This document shows, in pieces, positions 33,798-41,971 of a DNA stretch of 64,000 nucleotides. The position numbers and the translations under genes are program-made. Each line of letters begins with the position of its first letter. Within the stretch, counting starts at the first letter, position 1. This DNA is from Chitinophagaceae bacterium (GTDB lineage: Bacteria > Bacteroidota > Bacteroidia > Chitinophagales > Chitinophagaceae). The stretch is from assembly GCA_014379345.1 (NCBI GenBank), contig JACMLY010000105.1, positions 124,001 to 188,000 of the forward strand, written 5' to 3'. The notes under the pieces were generated by a model. That model was not told the DNA's origin. It saw only the letters and a program-made list of their open reading frames with translations, and ran no database searches.

Positions 33798-34391
33798 TTA
33801 CATATTATTTTCAGCAAATCTCTTTCTCAAAAAATGTTTTAACCGGCTGAATGTTTCCGGTTGAATATTAAGATATGAAGCCAGGTATTTTTGAGGCACT
33901 CTTTGAAAAAGATCTCCATTTGAAGTAAGAAATCTGATGAACCTTTCCTTGGTGGTATACTTCATCCGGTCAAGCTCCCAGTATTCTTTTTGAATCAGGA
34001 GATCGGTAATGATCAATCTGCCTGCCCGCTGCCATTTCGGATCAATGGAATAAAGCTCGTCAACTGCTGCCTTGGATAATGAAACAAAAACGGTCGGTTC
34101 AATTGTATCTACAACATAAGTGGATGGCGTACCGGATAAGAAGGAAACGGATGAACTGATCAGGTCTCCTTCCTTTGCAATTTGTGTAATGATCTCTTCC
34201 CTGCCCTTGTAAAAATATTTTCTCGCAAGCCCTTTTACAACGAAATTCAAATACTTTTCCTCTTCTCCAATATCAATCAGTTTTACCTTTTTATCATAAT
34301 TACGAAGTTCTAACAATGGCTCCAGTATAGAAAATTCCCGGGAATCCACCTCTACATATTTTGACAAATATTTCTTGAATGCCTCAAGCAT
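33798..34391 (-). CDS. Crp/Fnr-like transcription regulator (copy 1)
   Basis: The 197-residue paralogue of the next gene shares the same layout: nucleotide-binding barrel (KLIDIGEEEKYLNFVVKGLARKYF), long dimer helix and HTH with nearly identical QRVPQKYLASYLNIQPETFSRLKH. The two genes lie head to tail 4 nt apart, evidently a local duplication. The gene is divergent from icd; the 195-bp region between them must carry both promoters. Confidence 0.88.
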   Translation of the reverse strand: MLEAFKKYLSKYVEVDSREFSILEPLLELRNYDKKVKLIDIGEEEKYLNFVVKGLARKYFYKGREEIITQIAKEGDLISSSVSFLSGTPSTYVVDTIEPTVFVSLSKAAVDELYSIDPKWQRAGRLIITDLLIQKEYWELDRMKYTTKERFIRFLTSNGDLFQRVPQKYLASYLNIQPETFSRLKHFLRKRFAENNM

Positions 34392-34518
34392 ATCCGCAAT
34401 TTATATCTTCCTGTACAAATTACCGACCCGCTCCTCCACTATCGCCCTCCAATAATTGTTTTTGCGTGTTTGTTCGCAATAAATGCCTGTAGACGAAGAG
34501 GGGGTGTAATAAACGCTG

Positions 34519-34550
34519 TTGTGTAAATTCCTTCAATTACCGTAGGTTTG
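34519..34550 (+). promoter_or_regulatory. Promoter of icd (TTG-N21-TAGGTTTG)
   Basis: TTG at 34519-34521 and TAGGTTTG at 34543-34550, separated by 21 nt, fit the Bacteroidota consensus. The icd ATG is 36 nt downstream. Confidence 0.7.
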
Positions 34551-34586
34551 CACACCTATTTTATAAGAATAAAAACCTAGGCAATC

Positions 34587-35819
34587 ATGGCAAAAAAAAT
34601 CAAAGTTGCTAATCCCGTTGTTGAATTGGATGGAGATGAAATGACCCGTATCATCTGGAAGTTTATTAAAGACAAATTGATACTTCCTTATCTGGAACTC
34701 GACATTAAATATTACGATCTCGGAGTCGAATACCGCGACCAGACCGATGACCAGGTTACCATAGATGCTGCAAATGCTATTAAACAATATGGCGTGGGGA
34801 TCAAATGCGCCACAATTACTCCAGATGAAGACCGTGTAAAAGAATTTAATCTGAAACAAATGTGGAAAAGCCCGAACGGCACTATCCGGAACATTCTGGA
34901 TGGAACCGTATTCAGGGAGCCTATTGTAATTCAAAATATTCCCCGGCTGGTTACTAACTGGACAGCGCCGATTATTGTGGGTCGTCACGCTTTTGGTGAT
35001 CAATACCGCGCAACCGATACGGTTATTAAAGGAAAAGGCAAACTAACCATGACTTTTACTCCAGAGGATGGAGGTGAGGTTCAGACTTTTGAAGTGTTTA
35101 ATTTCAAAGGCGGCGGTGTGGCACTCGCTATGTATAATACAGATGAAAGCATCAAAGGATTTGCACGAAGCTGCTTTAATATTGCACTTAGTAAGAAATG
35201 GCCCTTGTACCTTTCGACCAAGAATACCATTCTGAAGAAATATGACGGACGGTTTAAAGATATTTTTGCCGATATTTTTGAAAATGAATTCAAACAGAAG
35301 TTCCAGGATGCCAATATCGTATATGAGCATCGCCTGATCGACGATATGGTAGCCAGTGCATTGAAATGGAATGGCAATTTCGTGTGGGCCTGCAAAAATT
35401 ACGATGGTGATGTACAAAGCGACTCGGTAGCACAGGGTTTTGGTTCATTAGGTTTAATGACATCAGTATTAATCACCCCCGATGGAAAGACCATGGAAGC
35501 TGAAGCAGCACATGGAACGGTAACAAGACATTTCCGGGACCACCAGGCTGGTAAACCCACTTCAACCAATCCGATCGCTTCCATATTTGCCTGGACCAGG
35601 GGCCTGGCATTCAGAGGCAAGCTGGACGGTAACCAGGATCTGATCGATTTTTCTAATGCACTGGAACAGGTTTGTATTGAAACCGTGGAAAGTGGCAAAA
35701 TGACAAAAGACCTGGCGGTATGTGTTCATGGTAATAAAGTAAGCCATGGAGCGCACTATCTGTATACAGAAGAGTTTCTGGATGCAGTAGATCAAAATCT
35801 GCAGGCTAAAATGGGCTAA
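34587..35819 (+). CDS. icd: NADP-dependent isocitrate dehydrogenase, eukaryotic-type homodimer
   Basis: The 410 residues belong to the class shared with mitochondria: [20 protein letters not shown], then [17 protein letters not shown] and [20 protein letters not shown] with substrate-binding arginines, [20 protein letters not shown], and the NADP loop [13 protein letters not shown]. It decarboxylates isocitrate to 2-oxoglutarate in the citric acid cycle and supplies NADPH. The gene is single with its own promoter. The repeat element after it starts at the stop codon. Confidence 0.98.
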   Translation: MAKKIKVANPVVELDGDEMTRIIWKFIKDKLILPYLELDIKYYDLGVEYRDQTDDQVTIDAANAIKQYGVGIKCATITPDEDRVKEFNLKQMWKSPNGTIRNILDGTVFREPIVIQNIPRLVTNWTAPIIVGRHAFGDQYRATDTVIKGKGKLTMTFTPEDGGEVQTFEVFNFKGGGVALAMYNTDESIKGFARSCFNIALSKKWPLYLSTKNTILKKYDGRFKDIFADIFENEFKQKFQDANIVYEHRLIDDMVASALKWNGNFVWACKNYDGDVQSDSVAQGFGSLGLMTSVLITPDGKTMEAEAAHGTVTRHFRDHQAGKPTSTNPIASIFAWTRGLAFRGKLDGNQDLIDFSNALEQVCIETVESGKMTKDLAVCVHGNKVSHGAHYLYTEEFLDAVDQNLQAKMG

Positions 35820-35943
35820 ACGCTGAATGCTGAATGCCTTCACTTATTTAAATAAGAGTCGCTTAATCACTTACATTCTGCACTCCGCATTTGGTTAAGC
35901 GTTAAGCATTCAGCGTTAAGCGTTAAACATTTAGCATTCAGCG
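35817..35943. repeat. Inverted GCTGAATG / GCGTTAAGC word arrays after icd
   Basis: The left arm (35817-35838) starts with the icd stop codon and reads CGCTGAATGCTGAATGCC. The right arm (35893-35943) is longer and alternates GCGTTAAG with GCATTCAGC. A small palindrome, CTTATTTAAATAAG (35843-35856), is inside the loop. Confidence 0.85.
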
Positions 35944-35949
35944 CAATGC

Positions 35950-35979
35950 AAAAAAAGCCCTCCTGAGAACAGGACGGCC
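35950..35979 (-). terminator. Intrinsic terminator after the small lipoprotein gene
   Basis: On the minus strand, GCCGTCCT pairs with AGGAGGGC (one mismatch) across a 5-nt loop and is followed by T7. It is 32 nt after the stop of the lipoprotein gene at 36011. Confidence 0.75.
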
Positions 35980-36010
35980 TCTAACGATTGCTTGCCATAT
36001 GAAAAAAAAC

Positions 36011-36205
36011 TTATTTAGTCGCTGAAGTATCTGGTTTCACAGTTACAGTATCAACTGGTCTTACAGTTGTGTCTGGAACCGGAATTACAACAGATGTATC
36101 TGTACCTGTAGTTACAGTAGTATCAGTACCAGTACCCTCATCACTTCCATTATCGTTACAAGCTACAAATGCACCGATTGCTAAAATTAATAACAGCTTT
36201 TTCAT
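36011..36205 (-). CDS. Small Thr/Val/Asp-rich lipoprotein
   Basis: The 64-residue protein MKKLLLILAIGAFVAC has a textbook lipobox. The mature 49 residues are low complexity (TGTDTTVTTGTDTSVVIPVP and so on), acidic, and without predicted fold. Such peptides are common in this phylum and may act as flexible surface spacers. It has its own terminator. It is divergent from the sigma factor gene, so a regulatory link is possible but untested. Confidence 0.75.
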   Translation of the reverse strand: MKKLLLILAIGAFVACNDNGSDEGTGTDTTVTTGTDTSVVIPVPDTTVRPVDTVTVKPDTSATK

Positions 36206-36314
36206 TGTACTAAGTTTTGTTTTGTTATGAATGATTTCATGTTAATACACTCTATCGAAAAAGGTAACCTGCCTGCTTTAACATTTTTTATCTTTTTTTT
36301 ACATCGGAGTTGTC

Positions 36315-36328
36315 GGCCGCAAACGGCC
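36315..36328. promoter_or_regulatory. GGCCG-CAAA-CGGCC hairpin upstream of the sigma gene
   Basis: A GC-rich 5-bp perfect inverted repeat stands out in AT-rich sequence between the lipoprotein and the sigma factor. It may be an operator or a leader hairpin. Confidence 0.3.
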
Positions 36329-36386
36329 TGCTTTGAAGGTTTTGGGTTACTTCTCCTTAATTTCGGTATTAATAAAGGTTACCAGG

Positions 36387-36953
36387 GTGAAAACAGATGT
36401 TAACGAAACAGCGTTATTAGAAGGGTTGGCGCATAATGACAGATCGGCCATTGAAACCATATATGCCCAACAATATTCTATGGTTCAAACGCTGATAATC
36501 AATAATAATGGTACAGCGGAGGATGCGAGGGATATTTTTCAGGAGGCAATGATCGTTTTATACGAGAAGGCAAGATCGGGGTCGTTTGAATTAAATTGCC
36601 AGCTCAAGACTTATGTATATTCTGTTTGCAGAAGGTTATGGCTTAAAAAGTTACAACAGATGCAGAAATACATACCAAACGCAAACGGCCTGGAAGAAAC
36701 GGTTTCTGTTGACGAAGATATGGATGTGCATGACCAGAGAAACAGTGATTTCTTAATGATGGAAAAGGCACTGTCCGGCATTGGCGAACCCTGTAAAAGC
36801 CTGTTGGAGGCATTTTACCTTCAAAAAAGGAACATGACCGAAATAGCCGGGAATTTTGGATATACGAATGCTGATAACGCGAAAAACCAGAAGTACAAAT
36901 GCCTGATGCGATTGAAAAAATTATTCTTTTCCGAATATAAAAATCACGTGTAA
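36387..36953 (+). CDS. ECF-type RNA polymerase sigma factor
   Basis: I favour GTG 36387 (188 residues, VKTDVNETALLEGLAHNDRS). An ATG at 36333 adds 18 hydrophobic residues unlike sigma factors. Region 2 contains AEDARDIFQEAMIVLYEKAR, the FQE/A pattern of the -10-binding helix. Region 4 reads LEAFYLQKRNMTEIAGNFGYTNADNAKNQKYKCLMRLKK, with its HTH. The sequence directs RNA polymerase to alternative promoters. Its stop overlaps the next gene's start (TAATG), coupling it to a membrane protease that probably controls it. Confidence 0.85.
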   Translation: MKTDVNETALLEGLAHNDRSAIETIYAQQYSMVQTLIINNNGTAEDARDIFQEAMIVLYEKARSGSFELNCQLKTYVYSVCRRLWLKKLQQMQKYIPNANGLEETVSVDEDMDVHDQRNSDFLMMEKALSGIGEPCKSLLEAFYLQKRNMTEIAGNFGYTNADNAKNQKYKCLMRLKKLFFSEYKNHV

Positions 36954-38053
36954 TGGAACAGTTACAATTACTGGAAGCTGTGGAGCGATATTTACAAAAC
37001 GAAATGAACCCAGAAGAAAGAGCTCATTTTGAACAACTCCGAAAAACAAATCCTGAAGTAGACCAGCTTGTTGTGGAGCATACCCTTTTTCTGGGACAAC
37101 TCAACAAGTTTGGAGAAGTAAAGAATTTCAAGGCGTCCCTGCATGATATACATAATAATTTGGTATCCAGCGGTTCCATAAAGGAGCAGCCTTCCCGTGC
37201 CGTTGTGAAACAAATCTGGAAAAGGTACAAACGCGTGATGGCGGTTGCCGCTTCCATTGCCGGTATCACGGCTATGCTGATTGCTGGTATGATCAATTCA
37301 CGCAAGGCGAACACAGCCGAGTTGGAGCAGCTTAGTCGCGATTATGTACGAACCAAGCGTACGGTTGATCAGTTGAAGAAACAAGTTGAAGTCAACAGTA
37401 CCGAAAAAGTTCAAAAAGCTCCGCAGAACGTTGAAATAAAATCTGGTGGTACGGGATTTCTGATTGATGGCAAGGGTTTTCTTGTCACTAATGCGCATGT
37501 TGTTGCCGGATCAACATCCGTGATTGTTCAAAATAACAAGGGCCAGGAGTTCCGGGCTACTACCGTCCATCTAAATAAGGCCACTGATATAGCTATTTTA
37601 AAGATTGAAGACAACGACTTTAAACCACTTGGCACCCTGCCTTACGGTATTCGTAAAAACGGGGCTGACCTGGGAGAGACCTTATTCACCCTTGGTTTTC
37701 CGCGGGAGATCATCGTGTATAACGAGGGTTATATGAGCGCTAAAACCGGTTTTCATGGAGATACGATGACCTGCCAGATCGGTGTTTCTGCTAACCCGGG
37801 TAATAGCGGGGGACCGGTATTTAATAAAAACGGTGAAATAATCGGGATCATCAATACACGCCAGGTAGCTGCAGAAGGTGTTGTTTTTGCAATTACTTCT
37901 AAAAATATCTTTAACCTGCTGGACGAGGTCAGCAAAACCGATACTACTCTCCAGAAAATAAAACTGCCTTCCAGCTCATCAATCAAGGGAATGGATAGAG
38001 TTCAACAAATTAAGAAGATCGAAGATTGTGTATATATGGTAAGAAGCTATTAA
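36953..38053 (+). CDS. Membrane-anchored trypsin-like serine protease with anti-sigma-like N-terminus
   Basis: The 366 residues split in three. Residues 1-90 (LLEAVERYLQNEMNPEERAH, EHTLFLGQL) resemble the cytoplasmic part of Bacteroidota anti-sigma factors. One membrane helix follows (VMAVAASIAGITAMLIAGMI, about 98-118), then a short coiled coil. Residues 160-345 form an S1C/Deg-type protease without a PDZ domain. The triad is visible: H182 in TNAHVV, D212 in TDIAIL, S285 in GNSGGP. Topology places the protease in the periplasm. Translational coupling to the sigma gene suggests a one-protein sensor and anti-sigma. Confidence 0.85.
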   Translation: MEQLQLLEAVERYLQNEMNPEERAHFEQLRKTNPEVDQLVVEHTLFLGQLNKFGEVKNFKASLHDIHNNLVSSGSIKEQPSRAVVKQIWKRYKRVMAVAASIAGITAMLIAGMINSRKANTAELEQLSRDYVRTKRTVDQLKKQVEVNSTEKVQKAPQNVEIKSGGTGFLIDGKGFLVTNAHVVAGSTSVIVQNNKGQEFRATTVHLNKATDIAILKIEDNDFKPLGTLPYGIRKNGADLGETLFTLGFPREIIVYNEGYMSAKTGFHGDTMTCQIGVSANPGNSGGPVFNKNGEIIGIINTRQVAAEGVVFAITSKNIFNLLDEVSKTDTTLQKIKLPSSSSIKGMDRVQQIKKIEDCVYMVRSY

Positions 38054-38062
38054 GCTTACCCG

Positions 38063-38113
38063 TTTTAAATGATAAGAGCCATTCGTTTGACGAATGGCTC
38101 TTATCATTTAAAA
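38063..38113. terminator. Bidirectional terminator, perfect 24-bp stem
   Basis: Bases 38063-38086 pair without a mismatch with 38090-38113 around a 3-nt loop. The ends of the stem are T4/A4, giving a T run on either strand. It separates the protease gene from the convergent nucleotidyltransferase. Confidence 0.9.
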
Positions 38114-38122
38114 ATAGATCTA

Positions 38123-39022
38123 TCATCTCCACAAATGCGGCGGGTACTCCCCCGCTGCCACCAGTTGATGTAAACTTTCTTTTACCTCCGGCGCATCTTC
38201 CTTATAAGTAACACCAAACCATTGTGAGGAGGTTGGGATGACTTTAATAACGCCTTCTCCATCGTTAATAAAACGGTCGGCAACGATTGGAATAAAAAAC
38301 TCTGCTTTCGGATTATCCCTATTCGTTTTCAAAAATTCAAGAAAAAGTTTTTCACTATAAGGAAAAATAGATGGGTGAAAGCACCAGAAATTCATCGACA
38401 CCTGTGAATTCAGCGATAATTCCTCAGGCTCCTGGTTATCATCACAAATTATTTTATCCCCTTTCTTTGAAATATTCAGCCGTTCTGCAATAGAAGTTAG
38501 ATTTCCGTTTCCATCAACCTGGCAAACACCGCGATTAACCGTTCCGTTATCTGACAAGGTTTTCAGTAACTCATATCCAATAATGGAATATACTTTTTCA
38601 CTGCAGTCGGTAATGAGGAATTGGTAGGCCTTTTCAAATGCGTCCCTGCCATAAAAATCATCGGCATTGATCACTGCGAAAGGTTCACTGACCTGATCCC
38701 TGGCACATAAAACTGCATGAGCTGTTCCCCACGGCTTGGTACGGTCGGCAGGTATTTTGAATCCATCGGTAAAGGCATTCAGATCCTGGTATACGTAATC
38801 AAGAGAAACCTTGCCTTTTAATTTGGGTTCGAAAATATCCTGGAAATCTTTTGCAAATTCTTTTCGTATGATAAAAACGACCTTCTTAAATCCCGCCCGG
38901 ATGGCATCATAAATAGAGTAATCCATAATGGTCTCCCCACCCGGACCAAATCCCTGTATCTGTTTCATACTTCCATAGCGTGATGCCATACCAGCCGCCA
39001 GTATTAAAAGAGTTGGTTCCAT
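38123..39022 (-). CDS. Sugar-phosphate nucleotidyltransferase-like protein
   Basis: The 299-residue GT-A-fold protein begins PTLLILAAGMASRYGSMKQI, a variant of the nucleotide-binding G-x-G-T-R-x4-K motif. It continues with MDYSIYDAIRAGFKKVVFII and the metal-binding aspartates in FAVINADDFYGRDAF. The enzyme class joins NTP and a sugar phosphate to give an NDP-sugar. Product sugar and pathway are not evident, and no cell-wall sugar genes adjoin. It is divergent from the PLP enzyme gene at 39077. Confidence 0.85.
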   Translation of the reverse strand: MEPTLLILAAGMASRYGSMKQIQGFGPGGETIMDYSIYDAIRAGFKKVVFIIRKEFAKDFQDIFEPKLKGKVSLDYVYQDLNAFTDGFKIPADRTKPWGTAHAVLCARDQVSEPFAVINADDFYGRDAFEKAYQFLITDCSEKVYSIIGYELLKTLSDNGTVNRGVCQVDGNGNLTSIAERLNISKKGDKIICDDNQEPEELSLNSQVSMNFWCFHPSIFPYSEKLFLEFLKTNRDNPKAEFFIPIVADRFINDGEGVIKVIPTSSQWFGVTYKEDAPEVKESLHQLVAAGEYPPHLWR

Positions 39023-39032
39023 TGCTTAATTT

Positions 39033-39040
39033 TAAATTTG
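39033..39040 (+). promoter_or_regulatory. Promoter -7 box for the PLP enzyme gene
   Basis: TAAATTTG matches the consensus exactly, 36 nt before the ATG at 39077. A TTG at 39013-39015 is 17 nt upstream, slightly closer than usual. Confidence 0.45.
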
Positions 39041-39076
39041 AGCACGAAAATATAAAAATTAGCTATCAAAAAACGA

Positions 39077-39997
39077 ATGATTCAGCCATCCGATTTGCCT
39101 GATATCCAAAAAGCATGTGTACAAACCCTGAATGATGGCTTGTTCGAACAAAATAAAATACGCGTACAGGTGCTGCGCTTAGATAAGATCCATTCAATTA
39201 TTTCGGGAAACAAATGGTTTAAGTTGAAATATTATCTAACCGATGCTACCAGGCTGGGCAAGAAAGGCATCATCAGTTTTGGAGGAGCATTTTCCAATCA
39301 CCTGCTGTCAACCGCCTATTCGTGCAGGCAGGCAGGCCTCTCATCCATTGGTATTGTCCGGGGTGAAAAACCTTCGATCTATTCTCCCACCTTACTCGAT
39401 CTGCAATCCTATGGTATGGAATTGCATTTTTATTCGAGGCCGGCATACAATGATAAACAGCTTTCGAAAGCGCTGCAGCAATCATATCCTGATTTTTTAT
39501 TGGTAGAAGAGGGAGGACGCGGACAAGCCGGAATAAAAGGAGCAGAAGACATTCTCCGTGTACAGCCATCTCATTTATATACGCATATTGTATGCGCAGT
39601 TGGAACAGGCACCATGATGACAGGTATTCTCAATACAGCATTGGCAGATCAGAAAATCATCGGCCTGCCTGTTCTAAAAATAGAAACCAATAACCGGAAC
39701 GACATTTTCGACTATATCAGTAACAATAGTCATTCAAGCAATTTTCGTCTTCAATATGATTTTCATTTTGGTGGATATGCCAAAAAAAACGAGGCATTGA
39801 TTGAATTTATGAACCGTTTATATCAGCAGCACCAGGTACCTACTGATTTTGTGTACACGGGTAAATTGTTTTATGGCGTCTTTAAAATGATTGAAAATGG
39901 TTTTTTCGAACCGGGTTCCAGTATTTTGCTGATCCATAGCGGAGGCTTGCAGGGAAACAGATCATTACCTGTACACATGCTTGATTTTTCCTATTGA
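39077..39997 (+). CDS. 1-aminocyclopropane-1-carboxylate deaminase / D-cysteine desulfhydrase family
   Basis: The 306-residue fold-type II PLP enzyme has its lysine in IISGNKWFKLKYYL, the next-strand GGAFSNHLLSTAYSC, and the phosphate-binding AVGTGTMMTGIL. The family opens ACC to 2-oxobutyrate or cleaves D-cysteine. Residues that distinguish the two cannot be judged safely here. In this phylum D-cysteine or related D-amino acids are the likelier substrate. The gene appears monocistronic. Confidence 0.87.
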   Translation: MIQPSDLPDIQKACVQTLNDGLFEQNKIRVQVLRLDKIHSIISGNKWFKLKYYLTDATRLGKKGIISFGGAFSNHLLSTAYSCRQAGLSSIGIVRGEKPSIYSPTLLDLQSYGMELHFYSRPAYNDKQLSKALQQSYPDFLLVEEGGRGQAGIKGAEDILRVQPSHLYTHIVCAVGTGTMMTGILNTALADQKIIGLPVLKIETNNRNDIFDYISNNSHSSNFRLQYDFHFGGYAKKNEALIEFMNRLYQQHQVPTDFVYTGKLFYGVFKMIENGFFEPGSSILLIHSGGLQGNRSLPVHMLDFSY

Positions 39998-40032
39998 TGT
40001 GCTAAAGTATATCTCTCACATAAACATTCCAT

Positions 40033-40040
40033 TATCTTTG
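40033..40040 (+). promoter_or_regulatory. Promoter -7 box for the gene at 40082
   Basis: TATCTTTG exactly matches TAnnTTTG, 41 nt before the ATG. No clear -33 TTG. Confidence 0.5.
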
Positions 40041-40081
40041 CACCGCTTGAAATAGATGCATTTATAATTCGTTATACATTC

Positions 40082-40990
40082 ATGACAAGGATATTGATCA
40101 CCGTTTTTTTGTTTCTCTTTTTGTTTTCCGGCTCTTCCCTGGCACAGGACACCTTGCCCAAATTCACCGTTACAACACGAGGCACTAATAAAATATTCAT
40201 AAGCTGGACCAATACCTTCGAAGCCATATCACAGATCAGCATCCAGCGTTCTTTAGATAGCACGAAAAATTTTAAAACTATACTGACCGTTCCCGATCCC
40301 CGTGTTCGTCAGAATGGATTTGTGGATTCAAAGTCACAGACTCCTTTCATGTTCTATCGTTTATTTATTGTACTGGAAGGAGGCAAATACTTATTCAGTA
40401 AATCAAGCAAACCATTTTGGGATACAGCACATATGGTTAAAGCGCCGGTTGCAGCAGTGAATGGCAATGGCAACAAACGCGTTCTATTTTCAGAGGCTAT
40501 ACCCGCCAATGAAACAGAAAAATTAAAATTGAGCCTGCGAAAAGAAAACAGCCAGGAAAACAATGCTGCCAGCAAAACATATATACTAAAAAGAGGCGAG
40601 AATATCCTGGGCCGGATTGCCGAAGCTAATTTTAAAAATTTCTACGATTCAATTGTTTATAAAACGAAAGATACGATCGTATTTAAAACTGTGGATACTG
40701 TTTTGGTGAAGGCCTTTGTTCCCAAAGTTGTTTACCGCCCTTCCGAATATGTTTATACCGAGAAAGATGGTAACATCACTATTTCACTGGCAGATGCGCC
40801 GAAAAAACAATACTCGATCAAATTCTTCGAAGAAAATGAGACCGAATTATTTGAGATCAAACAGGTGAAGAATGCTTTACTTACATTAGATAAATCCAAT
40901 TTCCTGCATGCAGGCTGGTTCTGGTTTGAATTATATGAGGAAGGAAAACTGAAAGAAAAGCACCGCTTTTATATCCCTAAAGATTTCTAA
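40082..40990 (+). CDS. Exported protein with FN3-like N-terminal domain, unknown
   Basis: The 302 residues carry signal peptide MTRILITVFLFLFLFSGSSLAQ. The first 100 mature residues look like a fibronectin III module (ISWTNTFEAISQISIQRSLDS, MFYRLFIVLEGGKYLFS). A linker leads to repeated motifs (YKTKDTIVFKTVDTVLVKAF), and a C-terminal beta domain ends LKEKHRFYIPKDF. I recall similar uncharacterised proteins in Chitinophagaceae, but no function. The end overlaps the convergent lipB by 14 nt. Confidence 0.72.
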   Translation: MTRILITVFLFLFLFSGSSLAQDTLPKFTVTTRGTNKIFISWTNTFEAISQISIQRSLDSTKNFKTILTVPDPRVRQNGFVDSKSQTPFMFYRLFIVLEGGKYLFSKSSKPFWDTAHMVKAPVAAVNGNGNKRVLFSEAIPANETEKLKLSLRKENSQENNAASKTYILKRGENILGRIAEANFKNFYDSIVYKTKDTIVFKTVDTVLVKAFVPKVVYRPSEYVYTEKDGNITISLADAPKKQYSIKFFEENETELFEIKQVKNALLTLDKSNFLHAGWFWFELYEEGKLKEKHRFYIPKDF

Positions 40991-41750
40991 CATTTTTTAC
41001 GGCTGCTGCTGTCACTTGAAATACATCCAGGAAATTTCTTTTTATTTTTTTCTTCACTTCACCGGCGGCGACGTCTCTTCCCAACTCTTTTTGCAGCGAG
41101 GTTACTTTTTTATTCCTGATGCCACACGGTATGATGTAATTAAAATAATCAAGATCGGTATTAACGTTAAATGCAAAACCATGCATGGTGATCCACCGGC
41201 TACAGCGCACACCGATAGCGCAGATCTTTCTTTCCTTTCCGGATATTCCGGCATCGATCCATACTCCCGTCTCCCCTTTTGAACGTTCTCCTTTGATGCC
41301 ATATTCAGCCAGCGTAAATATGATAACTTCTTCAATATTGCGCAGGTACTTTCCAATATCAGTATCGAATTTCTCAAGATCAAGGATCGGATATCCAACG
41401 ATTTGTCCCGGACCATGAAATGTAATGTCGCCTCCCCTGTTGATCTTAAAAAACTGTATCCCCCTGGCTATTCGCTCTTCTTCGTTGATCAATATATTTT
41501 CCATATGACCGCTCTTACCCAGTGTATATACCGGCGGATGCTCGACAAAAAGAAAATAGTGAGTGGTCTGCTGTGCAGGGTTCGGGGGTAACCTATCTAT
41601 ATTTGATACATCGCTATCGCCTTCCAACTGCAAACTGCGGACTGCAGACTTAATCAGCACATTCGCATTCAGCAATGACTCCTGGTAATCCCAGGCCCGC
41701 TGGTATTCCATTATACCCAAATCATCAAAAATTACTTCCTGCTTCTTCAT
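40977..41750 (-). CDS. lipB: Lipoyl(octanoyl) transferase LipB
   Basis: From ATG 41750 the protein has 257 residues (MKKQEVIFDDLGIMEYQRAW). The longer frame adds 44 unrelated residues. Signatures are RGGDITFHGPGQIVGYPI, the catalytic lysine in RKICAIGVR and the cysteine in YIIPCGI. It moves octanoyl from acyl carrier protein to lipoyl domains of 2-oxoacid dehydrogenases and the glycine-cleavage H protein; LipA then inserts sulfur. lipA is not in the window. Confidence 0.95.
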   Translation of the reverse strand: MKKQEVIFDDLGIMEYQRAWDYQESLLNANVLIKSAVRSLQLEGDSDVSNIDRLPPNPAQQTTHYFLFVEHPPVYTLGKSGHMENILINEEERIARGIQFFKINRGGDITFHGPGQIVGYPILDLEKFDTDIGKYLRNIEEVIIFTLAEYGIKGERSKGETGVWIDAGISGKERKICAIGVRCSRWITMHGFAFNVNTDLDYFNYIIPCGIRNKKVTSLQKELGRDVAAGEVKKKIKRNFLDVFQVTAAAVKNVRNL

Positions 41751-41884
41751 ACACGAATTATCGCAAATTGGAACGAATTTACGCGAATAAATTTTGACGA
41801 TGGCAGCGTGGCACCCTGATGCAGCCAAAGCATATAAGGGTAAACCTCCAATAGCCCTGCCCCCAAAACACATCTTCAACACTT

Positions 41885-41915
41885 ATCCAGTATCCGGGAT
41901 CCAGCATCCAGTATC
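41885..41915. repeat. Short ATCCAGT/ATCCAGC array
   Basis: Four degenerate copies of the 7-mer used at 10548-10598, between the divergent lipB and rluD genes. No inverted arm. Confidence 0.55.
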
Positions 41916-41950
41916 TGTCGCCATTAACCTTCCACCACCAACTTTATCCC

Positions 41951-41958
41951 TACTTTTG
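41951..41958 (+). promoter_or_regulatory. Promoter -7 box for rluD
   Basis: TACTTTTG matches TAnnTTTG, 13 nt before the rluD ATG. Confidence 0.5.
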
Positions 41959-41971
41959 TAAAAACAGCTCT

